64,000 nt of DNA from Streptomyces sp. Ag109_O5-10 (GCF_900105755.1 NZ_FNTQ01000001.1:4960001-5024000), one strand, 5' to 3'; positions 11,789 to 20,173 are shown, counted from the first letter of the stretch. The notes: generated from the letters alone by a model not told the origin. Program-made: numbers and translations.

Positions 11789-12123
11789 GTAAGTCACCGC
11801 CCCTGGTGGGTAGTTCTCTCCGCCCCTGCCCGGTGCAGAGGTCACGCATCATTCTCGCCGACAACGCCGCCGGAGTATGTCGACTTGACGTCATTGATTG
11901 GCGGGTTTCGTACGAAGGGATCGTACGGTCACTCTGTGTATCACGGCAGGTCACGCCGGGCAATGAGGCCTGGGCGGAACCTGTGGTGTAGTTCCGTCGT
12001 TGTGCCCTTTTACTACCTGGCGGGGTTTTTGACGGCCAGTCGGGTGAATGCCACCGTCCCGATGTTCTCATGACGAACGGGCCGCGGCTGGTTGCCGCGA
12101 CCCGTCGGAGGGGGTGGTCGTCA
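11789..12123. promoter_or_regulatory. Upstream region of the T4SS-like cluster with TCGTACG repeats
   Basis: This 335-bp gap lies between the VirB2-like gene and the first S53 peptidase stop. TTCGTACGAA at 11907-11916 is a perfect palindrome, and a second TCGTACG copy begins at 11921, about 13 bp on, on the same DNA face. It lies 120-140 bp before the start of the cluster and is a plausible operator. An imperfect G+C-rich hairpin at 12077-12105 may terminate the peptidase transcript. No convincing ORF was found. Confidence 0.5.
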
Positions 12124-13431
12124 CTAGTTGGCGAAGGCGGTGATGCCCTCGGGGGTGCCCCAGCCGGTCGGGCCGTCGTAGCCCGACTTCGCGGTGCAGT
12201 AGTAGGAGACGGAGCAGGAGCCGTTGCTGCCGCTCGTCACGTCGTTGAGGTACGAGGTGCCCGCGTAGTCGTAGGGGTACTGGGCGGGGTAGGTGCCGCC
12301 GGCCGGGGTGCCGGCGAGGGCGTAGACGCCGGCGATGATCGGCGCGGAGACGCTGGTGCCGCCGAAGGTGTACCAGCCGGCGGTGACGCCGTAGGAGTCG
12401 TAGACGGAGACGCCGGTGGCCGGGTCGGCGACCGCGGAGACGTCGGAGATCATGCGCTTGGTGCAGCTGGTGTCGGTCTGCCAGGTGGGCTTGGCGTCGT
12501 AGGAGGAGCAGCCGGAGCCGGTGCCCTCGGTGCTGGACGTCTTCCAGGCGGACTCGGTCCAGCCGCGGGTGGTGGAGGAGGTGGACAGCTTGGTGCCACC
12601 GACCGAGGTGACGTACCGGGAGGCGGCCGGGTACTCGGCGCCGTAACCGCTGTCACCGGCGGAGACGGTGATGGCGACACCGGTGTGGTTGAAGTACGAG
12701 GAGTCGTACGAGGTGTCCGAGGAGGACTCGCTGCCGCCGTAGCTGTTGGAGACGAACTTCGCGCCCAGGGTGACCGCCTCGTTCACCGCGGTGCCCAGGT
12801 TGGCCATCGTGGCGCTGGTGGCCTCGACGAGCAGGATCTTGCAGTTCGGGCAGATGGCGGAGGCCATGTCGAGGTCGAGGGAGATCTCCTCGGACCAGCC
12901 GGAGTCGGAGGAGGGCAGCGAGGTGGTGGAGCCGGTCTGGCTGACCTTCTTGAAGCAGCCGTTGGCCGTGGTGCAGGCGGAGAGGCCGTAGTACGAGCGG
13001 TAGGTCGCGAGGTCGGACTCGGCGTTCGGGTCGTTGTACGCGTCGACGATCGCGATGGTCTCGCCCGAGCCGTTGGAGGCCGCGGCGGAGGTGAGGCCGT
13101 AGGCCGACCGGAGGTTGGTCGGGCTGTAGCCGGAGGGGGTGGACGCGTCGGCGGCCTTGGGGGTGATGCCGGTCTTCGCGGCCTGCTGCTTCTGGTAGGC
13201 GGTGAGGCCGCCGGTGACGCGGTAGGAGTTGCAGGCGAGTTCGCCCGTGTGCTTGGGAGTGGCGCAGGGGGTCGCGGTGTAGGTCACCTTGGACGACGCC
13301 GTGGGTGCCGCGTCGGCCTGGACGGCGCTGCCGAAGCCGGCGAACACCAGCGCGGCCAAGGCCGTTGCGGCGGCGCCGATCCGGCGCCGGCTACCGCGGG
13401 TGGACGGTCTGTCGGGGAGCGTGGAACGCAT
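12124..13431 (-). CDS. Secreted S53 (sedolisin-type) peptidase, copy 1
   Basis: A 435-residue exported protein with a Sec-type signal (basic RGSRRRIG, then hydrophobic AATALAALVFAGFGS, cleavage near residue 40). Sedolisin residues are present: Glu182 and Asp186 in SEEISLDLD, Asp260 in SAGDSG and Ser360 in GGTSVSAP. DVSAVADPATG and the C-terminal GYDGPTGWGTPEG are also family hallmarks. Only about 60 residues lie between the signal and the core, so the roughly 180-residue activation domain of classical family members is missing. The ATG at 13431 has an AGGAGG site. It is about 75% similar by eye to the next gene, a tandem duplication. Confidence 0.9.
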   Translation of the reverse strand: MRSTLPDRPSTRGSRRRIGAAATALAALVFAGFGSAVQADAAPTASSKVTYTATPCATPKHTGELACNSYRVTGGLTAYQKQQAAKTGITPKAADASTPSGYSPTNLRSAYGLTSAAASNGSGETIAIVDAYNDPNAESDLATYRSYYGLSACTTANGCFKKVSQTGSTTSLPSSDSGWSEEISLDLDMASAICPNCKILLVEATSATMANLGTAVNEAVTLGAKFVSNSYGGSESSSDTSYDSSYFNHTGVAITVSAGDSGYGAEYPAASRYVTSVGGTKLSTSSTTRGWTESAWKTSSTEGTGSGCSSYDAKPTWQTDTSCTKRMISDVSAVADPATGVSVYDSYGVTAGWYTFGGTSVSAPIIAGVYALAGTPAGGTYPAQYPYDYAGTSYLNDVTSGSNGSCSVSYYCTAKSGYDGPTGWGTPEGITAFAN

Positions 13432-13552
13432 GCGTGCAGCCTCCTGAGTTCCGGTACTGGGGGTGGGAACAGGGGCGGTGCGGGTGCGATCTGGTGCTTT
13501 CGCCGTCGGTATGGGGGTTCGGCGGCGAGGGCGACGGCCCGCGAAGAGAATC

Positions 13553-13601
13553 CTTTGTTGAGTACGCGACAACAAGGGGCTACTGGAATCCTGACTTCCG
13601 C
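13553..13601. promoter_or_regulatory. Conserved upstream element of S53 gene, copy A
   Basis: An inverted repeat (TTGTTG at 13555-13560, CAACAA at 13570-13575, with flanking bases partly matching) around the core AGTACGCGA, followed by GGAATCCTGACTTCCGC at 13585-13601. The same block occurs upstream of the second S53 gene although surrounding DNA differs. It lies 120-170 bp before the start codon and is a likely promoter or operator. Confidence 0.6.
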
Positions 13602-13736
13602 ATTGCCGAACGGGGCCTTCGCGTGACCCTTCGATGGCGCCCCGTTGGATCGCGGGTGACGGGTGCTTGACCCAACTCACAGCAGATTCACGGGAGTTGT
13701 CCGAGGGCAAGCAACCGTGGCGGTCGGGCACGTGAA

Positions 13737-13769
13737 AGACGGGCCACGGCCGGATGCCGTGGCCCGTCT
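13737..13769 (-). terminator. Hairpin terminator after S53 copy 2
   Basis: A perfect 14-bp stem, AGACGGGCCACGGC / GCCGTGGCCCGTCT, with a 5-nt loop, lies about 90 bp beyond the second S53 stop. On the minus strand it is followed by TTTCAC. It should insulate the two tandem peptidase genes. Confidence 0.75.
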
Positions 13770-13856
13770 CTCTTTCCCTGCCGCCGAGGGGACCCCACGT
13801 CCCCCTCACGGTGGCGGCTCCCCGTGACCCGACGGGGAGGTCGATCGGTGACGGGC

Positions 13857-15230
13857 TCAGCCGGTGAAGGCGTCGAGCCCCTCGGGGGTGCCCCAGCCGG
13901 TCGGGCCGTCGTAGCCCGACTTCGCGGTGCAGAAGTACGAGGTGGAGCAGGTGCCGTTGTTGCCGCTCGTCACGTCGTTGAGGGCGGAGGTGCCGGCCGC
14001 GGCGTACGGGTACTCGGCCGGGTAGTCGCTGCTGCCAGGGGTGCCGGCCAGGGCGTAGACCGAGGCGATCAGCGGCGAGGAGGCGCTGGTGCCGCCGTAG
14101 GTGTTCCAGCCGGTGCCGTCGGATCCGTAGCTGTCGTAGACGGAGACGCCGGTGGCCGGGTCGGCGACCGCGGAGACGTCGGCGATCATGCGCTTGGAGC
14201 AGCTCGCGTCCGTCTGCCAGGTGGGCTTGGCGTCGTAGGCGGAGCAGCCGGAGCCGGTGCCCTCGGTGCTCGACGTCTTCCAGACCGACTCCGTCCAGCC
14301 GCGGCTGTTGGAGGAGGTCTTCAGGGCGGTGCCGCCGACGGCGGTCACGTAGCGGGAGGCGGCCGGGTACTCGGCGCCGTAGCCCTCGTCACCGGCGCTC
14401 GCGGTGATGGCCACGCCCGCGTGCTTGTAGTACGAGGTGTCGTACGACGTGTCCGAGGACGACTCGGAGCCGCCGTAGCTGTTCGACACGAACTTGGCGC
14501 CCAGCTTGACGGCCTCGTTCACCGCGGTGCCCAGGTTGGCGTCGGAGGCCGACTTCGCCTCGACGAGCAGGATGTTGCAGTTCGGGCAGGTCGCGCTGAC
14601 CATGTCGAGGTCGAGCGACTCCTCGCCCGCCCAGCCGCTGTCGGCGGAGGGGAGGGAGGTCGTGGAGCCGGTCTGGGAGACCTTCTTGAAGCAGCCGTTG
14701 CCGGTCGTGCAGTCCGGCAGGCCGTAGTACGAGCGGTAGGTCGCGAGGTCTTCCTCGGCGTTCGGGTCGTCGTACGCGTCGACGATCGCGACGGTCTCGC
14801 CCGAGCCGTTGGAGGCGGCGGCGTCCGTCAGACCGTAGGCGGACTGGATGTCGCTCGGGCCGTAACCGGTGGGGGAGTCGGAGGCGGCGTCCGGCTTGAC
14901 GGTCTTCGGCGTGACGCCCTTGAGGGCGGCCTGTCTCTCCATGAACGCGGTGGTGCCGCCGGTGACCCTGAGGGCGTTGCAGGCGGCGAAGCCGGCCTTC
15001 GGGGCGGCGCCGCAGCCGGCCTTCTCGTACTGGACGTGGGCCTTGGCGACCTGGGCGGCGATGGCCTTGGCGCTGACCTTGTGGGTCGCGGCGGCGGTCG
15101 CGGGGGCGGCGCTGGCGTGGGCCGCGGTGCCGAAGCCGGCCACGAGAAGCGCGGCGGTGGCGGCGGCTGCCGAACCGAGCTGACGCCATCTACGGCGTAT
15201 GTGGGGGGAGGTGGGGGTGGGCGTACGCAA
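13857..15230 (-). CDS. Secreted S53 (sedolisin-type) peptidase, copy 2
   Basis: A 457-residue paralogue of the neighbouring peptidase. It carries an N-terminal signal (RRRWRQLGSAAAATAALLVAGFG), the Glu/Asp pair in EESLDLD, SAGDEG in place of SAGDSG, and the nucleophile in GGTSASSP. Matching Cys pairs (NGCFKK, CPNC, GSGCSAYD, SCSKR) suggest disulfides in the secreted form. The TTG at 15230 sits 7 nt after AGGAGG, exactly as in the paralogue, and is preferred over a GTG at 15281 with no such site. It has slightly more sequence before the core than copy 1 but still no full activation domain. Substrate unknown; acidic-pH endopeptidase activity is a family expectation. Confidence 0.9.
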   Translation of the reverse strand: MRTPTPTSPHIRRRWRQLGSAAAATAALLVAGFGTAAHASAAPATAAATHKVSAKAIAAQVAKAHVQYEKAGCGAAPKAGFAACNALRVTGGTTAFMERQAALKGVTPKTVKPDAASDSPTGYGPSDIQSAYGLTDAAASNGSGETVAIVDAYDDPNAEEDLATYRSYYGLPDCTTGNGCFKKVSQTGSTTSLPSADSGWAGEESLDLDMVSATCPNCNILLVEAKSASDANLGTAVNEAVKLGAKFVSNSYGGSESSSDTSYDTSYYKHAGVAITASAGDEGYGAEYPAASRYVTAVGGTALKTSSNSRGWTESVWKTSSTEGTGSGCSAYDAKPTWQTDASCSKRMIADVSAVADPATGVSVYDSYGSDGTGWNTYGGTSASSPLIASVYALAGTPGSSDYPAEYPYAAAGTSALNDVTSGNNGTCSTSYFCTAKSGYDGPTGWGTPEGLDAFTG

Positions 15231-15326
15231 CGTACAGCCTCCTGGGAGAGGTGGGACAGAGGCCTGCGGGTGGGGGACCACCGGCCTGGTTGCCGGTGGG
15301 GGGCGGCGGCCCGCGACGAACCATCC

Positions 15327-15376
15327 CCTTGTTGAGTACGCGACAACAAGGTGGGTTTCGGAATCCTGACTTCCGC
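15327..15376. promoter_or_regulatory. Conserved upstream element of S53 gene, copy B
   Basis: Perfect 8-bp arms CCTTGTTG (15327-15334) and CAACAAGG (15344-15351) around AGTACGCGA, then GGAATCCTGACTTCCGC at 15360-15376. It is the same element as at 13553-13601, and here the arms match perfectly. It lies about 100-145 bp upstream of the TTG start. The rest of the gap to the TetR gene holds a short UUCG-loop hairpin near 15452-15464 that may terminate the regulator. Confidence 0.6.
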
Positions 15377-15526
15377 GTTACTGAAGCGCGGGATGGGCTT
15401 ACTGATCATTGGGGCCCGGATGGCCGCACGTTGGGGCTCGGTTGACCCGAAGCCCCTTCGGGGCGGGGTCCAATGCGCGTTGATCGGGGCGTACCGCGCC
15501 GTTGAGCGACCTGAACTGAGCCCGGA

Positions 15527-16129
15527 TCAGCGGGGTTTGAGGCCGTGCAGGACGAGGTGGACGTGCCGGTCCAGGCCGGCCAGGACCGCGTCCGGCGCGA
15601 GGGTGCCGTTGGTGGCGAGCGCGGCCAGGCCGTGGATGCTGGCCGCGGCCGTGAGGGTGACGGCCTCCGGGTCGCCCTGGACGATCTCGCCGCGCCGCTG
15701 GGCGTCGGCCACCAGCACGACGAAGGAGCTCAGGGAGAGCTCGGCGGCGGCCGCGAGGTCGGTGCCGACGTCCGGGGCGTGCTTGCGGGAGTACATCAGC
15801 TCCAGCAGCTCGGGGTTGGCGACGGCGAAGTCGACGTAGGCGCGGGCGAGCGCGGTCATGCGCTGTTCGAGGGCGGCGTCCGGGAGGTCCGCGGCGGCCA
15901 GGGTCTGGTTCAGCCGCTCGTACCCGCTGAGCGCGAGCGCGTCCAGCAGGGCCTGCTTGTCCCTGAAGTGCCGGCCGGGGGCGGCGTGGCTCACCCCGGT
16001 GTCGCGGGCCAGTTCGCGCAGGGAGAGTGCGGCGGTGCCCTTCTCGCGCAGGGTGCGCTCGGCGCTCGTGAGCAGGGCGGCGCGCAGGTCTCCGTGGTGG
16101 TAGGGGCGGCTTTGCGGCATGGGGGCCAT
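15527..16129 (-). CDS. TetR/AcrR-family transcriptional regulator
   Basis: A 200-residue TetR-type regulator. The N-terminal helix-turn-helix reads GTAALSLRELARDTGVSHAAPGRHFRDKQALLDALA (about residues 32-68), followed by an all-helical ligand domain with a WHG-type C-terminal region. It is divergent from the SDR gene at 16238, and the 108-bp intergenic region carries repeated motifs, so it very likely represses that gene and itself. The ligand is unknown. An alternative start three codons in (MPQSRPYHHGDL) is equally plausible. Confidence 0.9.
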   Translation of the reverse strand: MAPMPQSRPYHHGDLRAALLTSAERTLREKGTAALSLRELARDTGVSHAAPGRHFRDKQALLDALALSGYERLNQTLAAADLPDAALEQRMTALARAYVDFAVANPELLELMYSRKHAPDVGTDLAAAAELSLSSFVVLVADAQRRGEIVQGDPEAVTLTAAASIHGLAALATNGTLAPDAVLAGLDRHVHLVLHGLKPR

Positions 16130-16157
16130 CGTAGCCCGATGTAGTCGCTGCCAGCTT

Positions 16158-16228
16158 TGTAGGCGGCGTCACCTTTGTTGTCGTTGCCACCTTTGTTGTC
16201 GTTGACAGCATTGTTGTCGACGCCTACA
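16158..16228. promoter_or_regulatory. Repeat-rich operator region between TetR and SDR genes
   Basis: An inverted repeat TGTAGGC (16158-16164) / GCCTACA (16222-16228) encloses three imperfect 18-bp direct repeats of the type CACCTTTGTTGTCGTTGC. The block fills the shared promoter region, where TetR dimers would act. Direct repeats inside a TetR operator are unusual. Confidence 0.55.
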
Positions 16229-16237
16229 TTGGCGGGC

Positions 16238-17146
16238 ATGGCTGAGAAGAATCGCAAATGGAACGCGTCCGACCTCCCCGCACTCGCCGGCCGTACGGCC
16301 GTGGTCACCGGTGCCAACAGTGGCCTCGGCTTCACGGCCACGGACGCGCTGGCCCGGGCGGGTGCGCACGTGGTGCTGGCGGTACGGGACCCGGAGCGCG
16401 GGCGGGCGGCCGCGGCGCGGGTGAACGGCAGCACCGAGGTGCGCCGCCTGGACCTGGCCGACCTCTCCTCGGTACGCGAGTTCGCCGCGGGCTGGGACCG
16501 GCCGCTGGACCTCCTGGTCAACAACGCGGGCGTGATGATGCTCCCGGAGCTGCGTACCAAGGACGGCTTCGAGATGCAGTTCGGCACCAATCACCTGGGC
16601 CACTTCGCGCTGACGAACCTGCTGCTGCCCTACGTCACGGACCGCGTGGTCACCGTCTCCTCGGGCCTGCACCGGGGCGGCGACGGAGTGATCCACTTCG
16701 ACAACGTGAACCTCGAGGGCGCCTACACCCCGACCCGCGCCTACGCCCAGTCCAAGCTGGCCAACCTGTTGTTCGTGCTGGAACTCCAGCGCCGGCTGAC
16801 GGAGGCCGGCTCCCGGGTCCGTGCCCTCGCCGCCCACCCGGGCTACGCGGCCACCAACCTGCAGAGCCACACCGCCAACCCGCTGGCCCGCCTGGGCATG
16901 CGGCTCGGCAACCGCCTCTTCGCCCAGGACGACCGCGCGGGCACCCTTCCCACGCTGTACGCGGCGACCCAGGACCTGCCGGGCGCGAGCTATGTCGGCC
17001 CGGACGGCCTGGGCGAGATGAGGGGAGCGCCGGCCCTGGTCGCCCGCAGCGCGGCGGCGAGCGACCCGGCGGCGGCCCGCAGGCTGTGGACGCTGTCGGA
17101 GGAGCTGACGGGAGTGCGGTGGCCGCTGGGCGTCGAGGCCGCGTGA
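16238..17146 (+). CDS. Short-chain dehydrogenase/reductase (retinol dehydrogenase-like)
   Basis: A 302-residue SDR oxidoreductase. The nucleotide-binding TGANSGLG motif is near residue 22, followed by NNAGVMM and the catalytic Tyr-Lys pair in YAQSKLANL. Length and the LYAATQDLPGASYVGPDG segment near the end are typical of the WWOX/retinol dehydrogenase-like subgroup that uses NADP(H). Basic residues after the first strand (VRDPERGR) favour NADP. The ATG at 16238 was chosen because upstream in-frame codons lie in the operator repeats. It is probably the target of the divergent TetR regulator; the substrate cannot be deduced. Confidence 0.9.
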   Translation: MAEKNRKWNASDLPALAGRTAVVTGANSGLGFTATDALARAGAHVVLAVRDPERGRAAAARVNGSTEVRRLDLADLSSVREFAAGWDRPLDLLVNNAGVMMLPELRTKDGFEMQFGTNHLGHFALTNLLLPYVTDRVVTVSSGLHRGGDGVIHFDNVNLEGAYTPTRAYAQSKLANLLFVLELQRRLTEAGSRVRALAAHPGYAATNLQSHTANPLARLGMRLGNRLFAQDDRAGTLPTLYAATQDLPGASYVGPDGLGEMRGAPALVARSAAASDPAAARRLWTLSEELTGVRWPLGVEAA

Positions 17147-17269
17147 ACGCCGGCCCGTCCTGGTGACCGCCCAGTTGCCGGACTCCCGGCCGGCCTGTCA
17201 CGGCACCCGGATACGGTGAGCGGACACGACGGATGCGACGGGTACGACGGTTCTGCGGGAGGTGGCCGG

Positions 17270-18037
17270 ATGAGCGGCGGCGCCGTGGACTTCTCGCTCG
17301 GCGGGCGGACGGCCCTGGTGACCGGCTCCGTGCGGGGGCTGGGCCTGGAGATGGCGCGGGGGCTGGCGGGCGCCGGTGCGCACGTGGTCCTCAACGGCCG
17401 GGACGCCGCGACGCTGGAGGAGGTGGCGGCGGGCCTGCGCGAGCACGACGGCCTGGACGTCTCGGGCGCCGCCTTCGACGTCACCGACCGCGAGGCGGCC
17501 GAGGAGGCGGTGACCGCCCTCGGCGCGATCGACATCCTTGTCAACAACGTGGGCCACCGGGACCGCAGGGGCGTCGAGGAGATGGCGCCGGACGAGCTGT
17601 CCGCGCTGCTCGACGTCCACCTGACGTCGGCGTACGCGCTGAGCCAGACGGTCGCCCGGGGCCTGGCCGAGCGGGGCACCCCGGGCCGCATCATCAACGT
17701 CTCGTCCGTCGTCGGCCAGCTCGGCCGCATCGGCGACGTCGCCTACGCCACGGCGAAGGCGGGCCTCGACGGCCTGACCCGGGCCCTCGCCGCCGACCTC
17801 GGCCCCAGCGGCACCACGGTCAACTCGGTGGCCCCGGGCACCTTCGCCACCGAGGTCAACGCGGAGCTGGCCGAGGACCCGGAATGGAACAGGTGGCTCC
17901 GCACCCGCACCGCCCTCGGCCGCTGGGGCCGCCCGGCCGAGATCGCGGGCATCGTCGTCTTCCTGGCGAGCGACGCGGCGTCCTTCATCACGGGGCAGAC
18001 GATCGCGGTGGACGGGGGGATGACGACGACGTTCTGA
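17270..18037 (+). CDS. Short-chain dehydrogenase/reductase (gluconate 5-dehydrogenase-like)
   Basis: A 255-residue classical SDR: cofactor motif TGSVRGLG (about residue 16), NNVGHRD, catalytic Ser in INVSSVVG, the YATAKAG Tyr-Lys pair, and the C-terminal ITGQTIAVDGGM signature of tetrameric classical SDRs. It resembles gluconate 5-dehydrogenase or 3-oxoacyl-ACP reductase-type enzymes; the sequence does not fix the substrate. The ATG at 17270 has a GGGAGG site. The same-strand SDR lies 123 bp upstream, so the two may be co-transcribed. Confidence 0.9.
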   Translation: MSGGAVDFSLGGRTALVTGSVRGLGLEMARGLAGAGAHVVLNGRDAATLEEVAAGLREHDGLDVSGAAFDVTDREAAEEAVTALGAIDILVNNVGHRDRRGVEEMAPDELSALLDVHLTSAYALSQTVARGLAERGTPGRIINVSSVVGQLGRIGDVAYATAKAGLDGLTRALAADLGPSGTTVNSVAPGTFATEVNAELAEDPEWNRWLRTRTALGRWGRPAEIAGIVVFLASDAASFITGQTIAVDGGMTTTF

Positions 18038-18257
18038 GCGCGGGGCGACAGTCGGCAAAGCGCCGACAGAAGACCCCGACGACCACGTGACGCCGGAACT
18101 GATCGTGCTGCACCCCCCGACGACGGCCCCTACCACGCTGTCGTGACCGACGGGTTCCCGCTGCGCGGCGAGGCCGGTCGGCCGCAAGGGGGGTTCACAG
18201 GAAAATCTCAGCGAAGTCGGGAACCGTTTCTCACCTTTGTGGGAGACAGTGGGCGCG

Positions 18258-19031
18258 ATGAAGCGCACCTCACGCACCTCCGCCACCTTGCGACGCGTCG
18301 CGCTCTGCGCCGTCGTCGTGCTGGCCGCCACCTCGGCCTCCGTCGCGGCCGCCGACGAGGCGGCGGGGCCGTTCGGGGTGACCGCGGTGGTCGGGGCCTC
18401 GCCGGCGAGCGCCCGGGTCGGGGCGCTGTTCGGTGCGGACAAGGCCGGGAACCTGTCCGGCAACCACTTCTGCACCGCCTCCGTCGTGCACAGCCCGCAG
18501 CGCGACCTGATCGTCACCGCCGCGCACTGCGTCGACGGGGCGGGGGAGGCCACCGGCCTGGTGTTCGTGCCCGGGTACCGGGACGGGCAGGCGCCGTACG
18601 GGGTGTGGAAGCTCGGGAAGTGGTACCTGCCCGACGGGTGGGCACACGGGCAGAGCGAGGACAGCGACGTCGCCTTCGCCGTCGTGGCGGAGCGGGACGG
18701 CAAGCGGGTCGAGGACGTGACCGGGAGCAACCGGTTCGCCGCCGGGGTGGCCACCGGCGCCACCGCCGTCACCGTCACCGGATACCCCGACTCCCGTGAG
18801 GTGCCGGTCAGCTGCACCAACAAGCCCGTTCCGCGCAGCGCCACCCAACAGCGGATCGACTGCCCCGAGTTCACCGGCGGCACCAGCGGGAGCCCCTGGG
18901 TGAACGGGGACCACGAGGTGGTCGGGATCCTCGGCGGACACGAGCAGGGCGGGTCGACCCCCGACGTCTCCTACAGTGTCGTGCTCGGCCGCGAGGCCGC
19001 CGAGCTGTACAAGGACGCCACGGCTGACTGA
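18258..19031 (+). CDS. Secreted trypsin-like serine protease
   Basis: A 257-residue exported S1-type protease. The signal peptide is residues 1 to about 33 (KRTSRTSATLRR, then VALCAVVVLAATSASVAA). The triad is His in VTAAHCVDG, Asp in SEDSDVAFAVV and Ser in GGTSGSPW; Cys residues flank the His and Ser loops as in trypsins. The start MKRTSRTS gives a clean signal peptide, so it is preferred over an ATG seven codons earlier. It is a single gene with about 220 bp upstream. Specificity is not obvious. Confidence 0.88.
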   Translation: MKRTSRTSATLRRVALCAVVVLAATSASVAAADEAAGPFGVTAVVGASPASARVGALFGADKAGNLSGNHFCTASVVHSPQRDLIVTAAHCVDGAGEATGLVFVPGYRDGQAPYGVWKLGKWYLPDGWAHGQSEDSDVAFAVVAERDGKRVEDVTGSNRFAAGVATGATAVTVTGYPDSREVPVSCTNKPVPRSATQQRIDCPEFTGGTSGSPWVNGDHEVVGILGGHEQGGSTPDVSYSVVLGREAAELYKDATAD

Positions 19032-19135
19032 GCCGTCCGGCTGAGGGCGCGTCATGTGCGCCGTCTTCCTGTGAAATAGCGCCACTCTCGGCCGAAATGG
19101 CGTTGAACAGCCCTGACATGGGGGAGGGTTGGGGC

Positions 19136-20137
19136 GTGCGGAAAGTATGGGTGGTCGGTGGCGCGGTGACGGCGCTCGGCGTGAGCTTCGTCATGCTGCT
19201 CGTCATCGGCGTGTACGTCGTCGCCGGGAACCTTCTCAACGGGGTCGGCGGGGCCGGCAAGACCCTGGCCAAGGGAGCCGTGCCGGCCGCGTACTCCACG
19301 CTCGTGCAGAAGTGGGGCAACCTCTGCTCCGCCATCAACCCCGCCCTGCTCGCCGCACAGCTCTACCAGGAGAGCGGGTTCAACCCGAAGGCGCAGAGCG
19401 CGGCGGCCGCGCAGGGGATAGCTCAGTTCATCCCGGGGACCTGGGCCACCCACGGCATCGACGGGAACGGCGACGGGGTCCGCGACGTCTGGGACCCCAA
19501 CGACGCCATCCCGTCGGCCGCCTCCTACGACTGCGAGCTCGCCTCGTACGTCAAGGACGTGCCCGGCAACACCTCCGAGAACATGCTCGCCGCCTACAAC
19601 GCGGGGGCGTACGCGGTCATCAAGTACAGGGGTGTGCCGCCGTACAAGGAGACCCAGAACTACGTCAGGACCATCACCACCCTGGAGGAGAGCTTCGCCG
19701 CGCCGGTCAGCCGGCTCTCCCCGACCAAGCAGGCCGCCGGGGCGATCAACTACGCCCAGGAGAAGCTGGGCACCCCCTACCTCTGGGGCGGCAACGGCAC
19801 CACGGCGGACAACGGCCGCTTCGACTGCTCCGGGCTGACCAAGGCGGCGTACGCCAGTGTCGGGATCACGCTGCCCCGCGTCGCCAACGACCAGTACAAC
19901 GCCGGACCGCACCCCTCCCGGGGCGAGCTGCTCCCCGGCGACCTCGTCTTCTTCTCCACCGACCTCTCGAACTCCCGCGCCATCCACCACGTGGGGATCT
20001 ACGTCGGCGGCGGATACATGATCGACGCGCCCTACACCGGGGCCGTGATCCGGTTCGACCCCATCGACTCCGCCGACTACTTCGGGGCCACCCGGGTCAC
20101 CGAGGATGGCGCGAAAGCACTCCCCACCGCGGTGTGA
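19136..20137 (+). CDS. Bifunctional lytic transglycosylase / NlpC-P60 endopeptidase (VirB1/CwlT-like)
   Basis: A 333-residue membrane-anchored cell-wall hydrolase. One N-terminal transmembrane helix (about 12-34) is followed by a soluble lytic transglycosylase domain with catalytic Glu79 in LYQESGFNPKAQS and AQGIAQFIPGTW, then a C-terminal NlpC/P60 domain with Cys231 in RFDCSGLTK and His285 in IHHVGIYVGGG. This two-domain enzyme is the hallmark peptidoglycan hydrolase of Gram-positive T4SS (CwlT in ICEBs1), cutting glycan and peptide to let a channel cross the wall. The GTG at 19136 follows GGGGGAGGG. It is 7 kb from the T4SS-like cluster and on the other strand. Confidence 0.88.
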   Translation: MRKVWVVGGAVTALGVSFVMLLVIGVYVVAGNLLNGVGGAGKTLAKGAVPAAYSTLVQKWGNLCSAINPALLAAQLYQESGFNPKAQSAAAAQGIAQFIPGTWATHGIDGNGDGVRDVWDPNDAIPSAASYDCELASYVKDVPGNTSENMLAAYNAGAYAVIKYRGVPPYKETQNYVRTITTLEESFAAPVSRLSPTKQAAGAINYAQEKLGTPYLWGGNGTTADNGRFDCSGLTKAAYASVGITLPRVANDQYNAGPHPSRGELLPGDLVFFSTDLSNSRAIHHVGIYVGGGYMIDAPYTGAVIRFDPIDSADYFGATRVTEDGAKALPTAV

Positions 20138-20151
20138 ACGGAGCGTATAAC

Positions 20152-20173
20152 CCACCCCCTGAGCTGGGGGTTT
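20152..20173 (+). terminator. Short hairpin after the SLT/NlpC gene
   Basis: CCCCC (20155-20159) and GGGGG (20166-20170) around TGAGCT, followed by TTTGT, begin about 15 bp after the stop codon. It is a weak but plausible terminator. Confidence 0.45.

Noticed and set aside
18198..18230. GTTCACAGGAA as a second PHO box upstream of the trypsin-like gene
   Set aside because: Only one unit matches; the next 11-bp position does not, so a functional box is unlikely.
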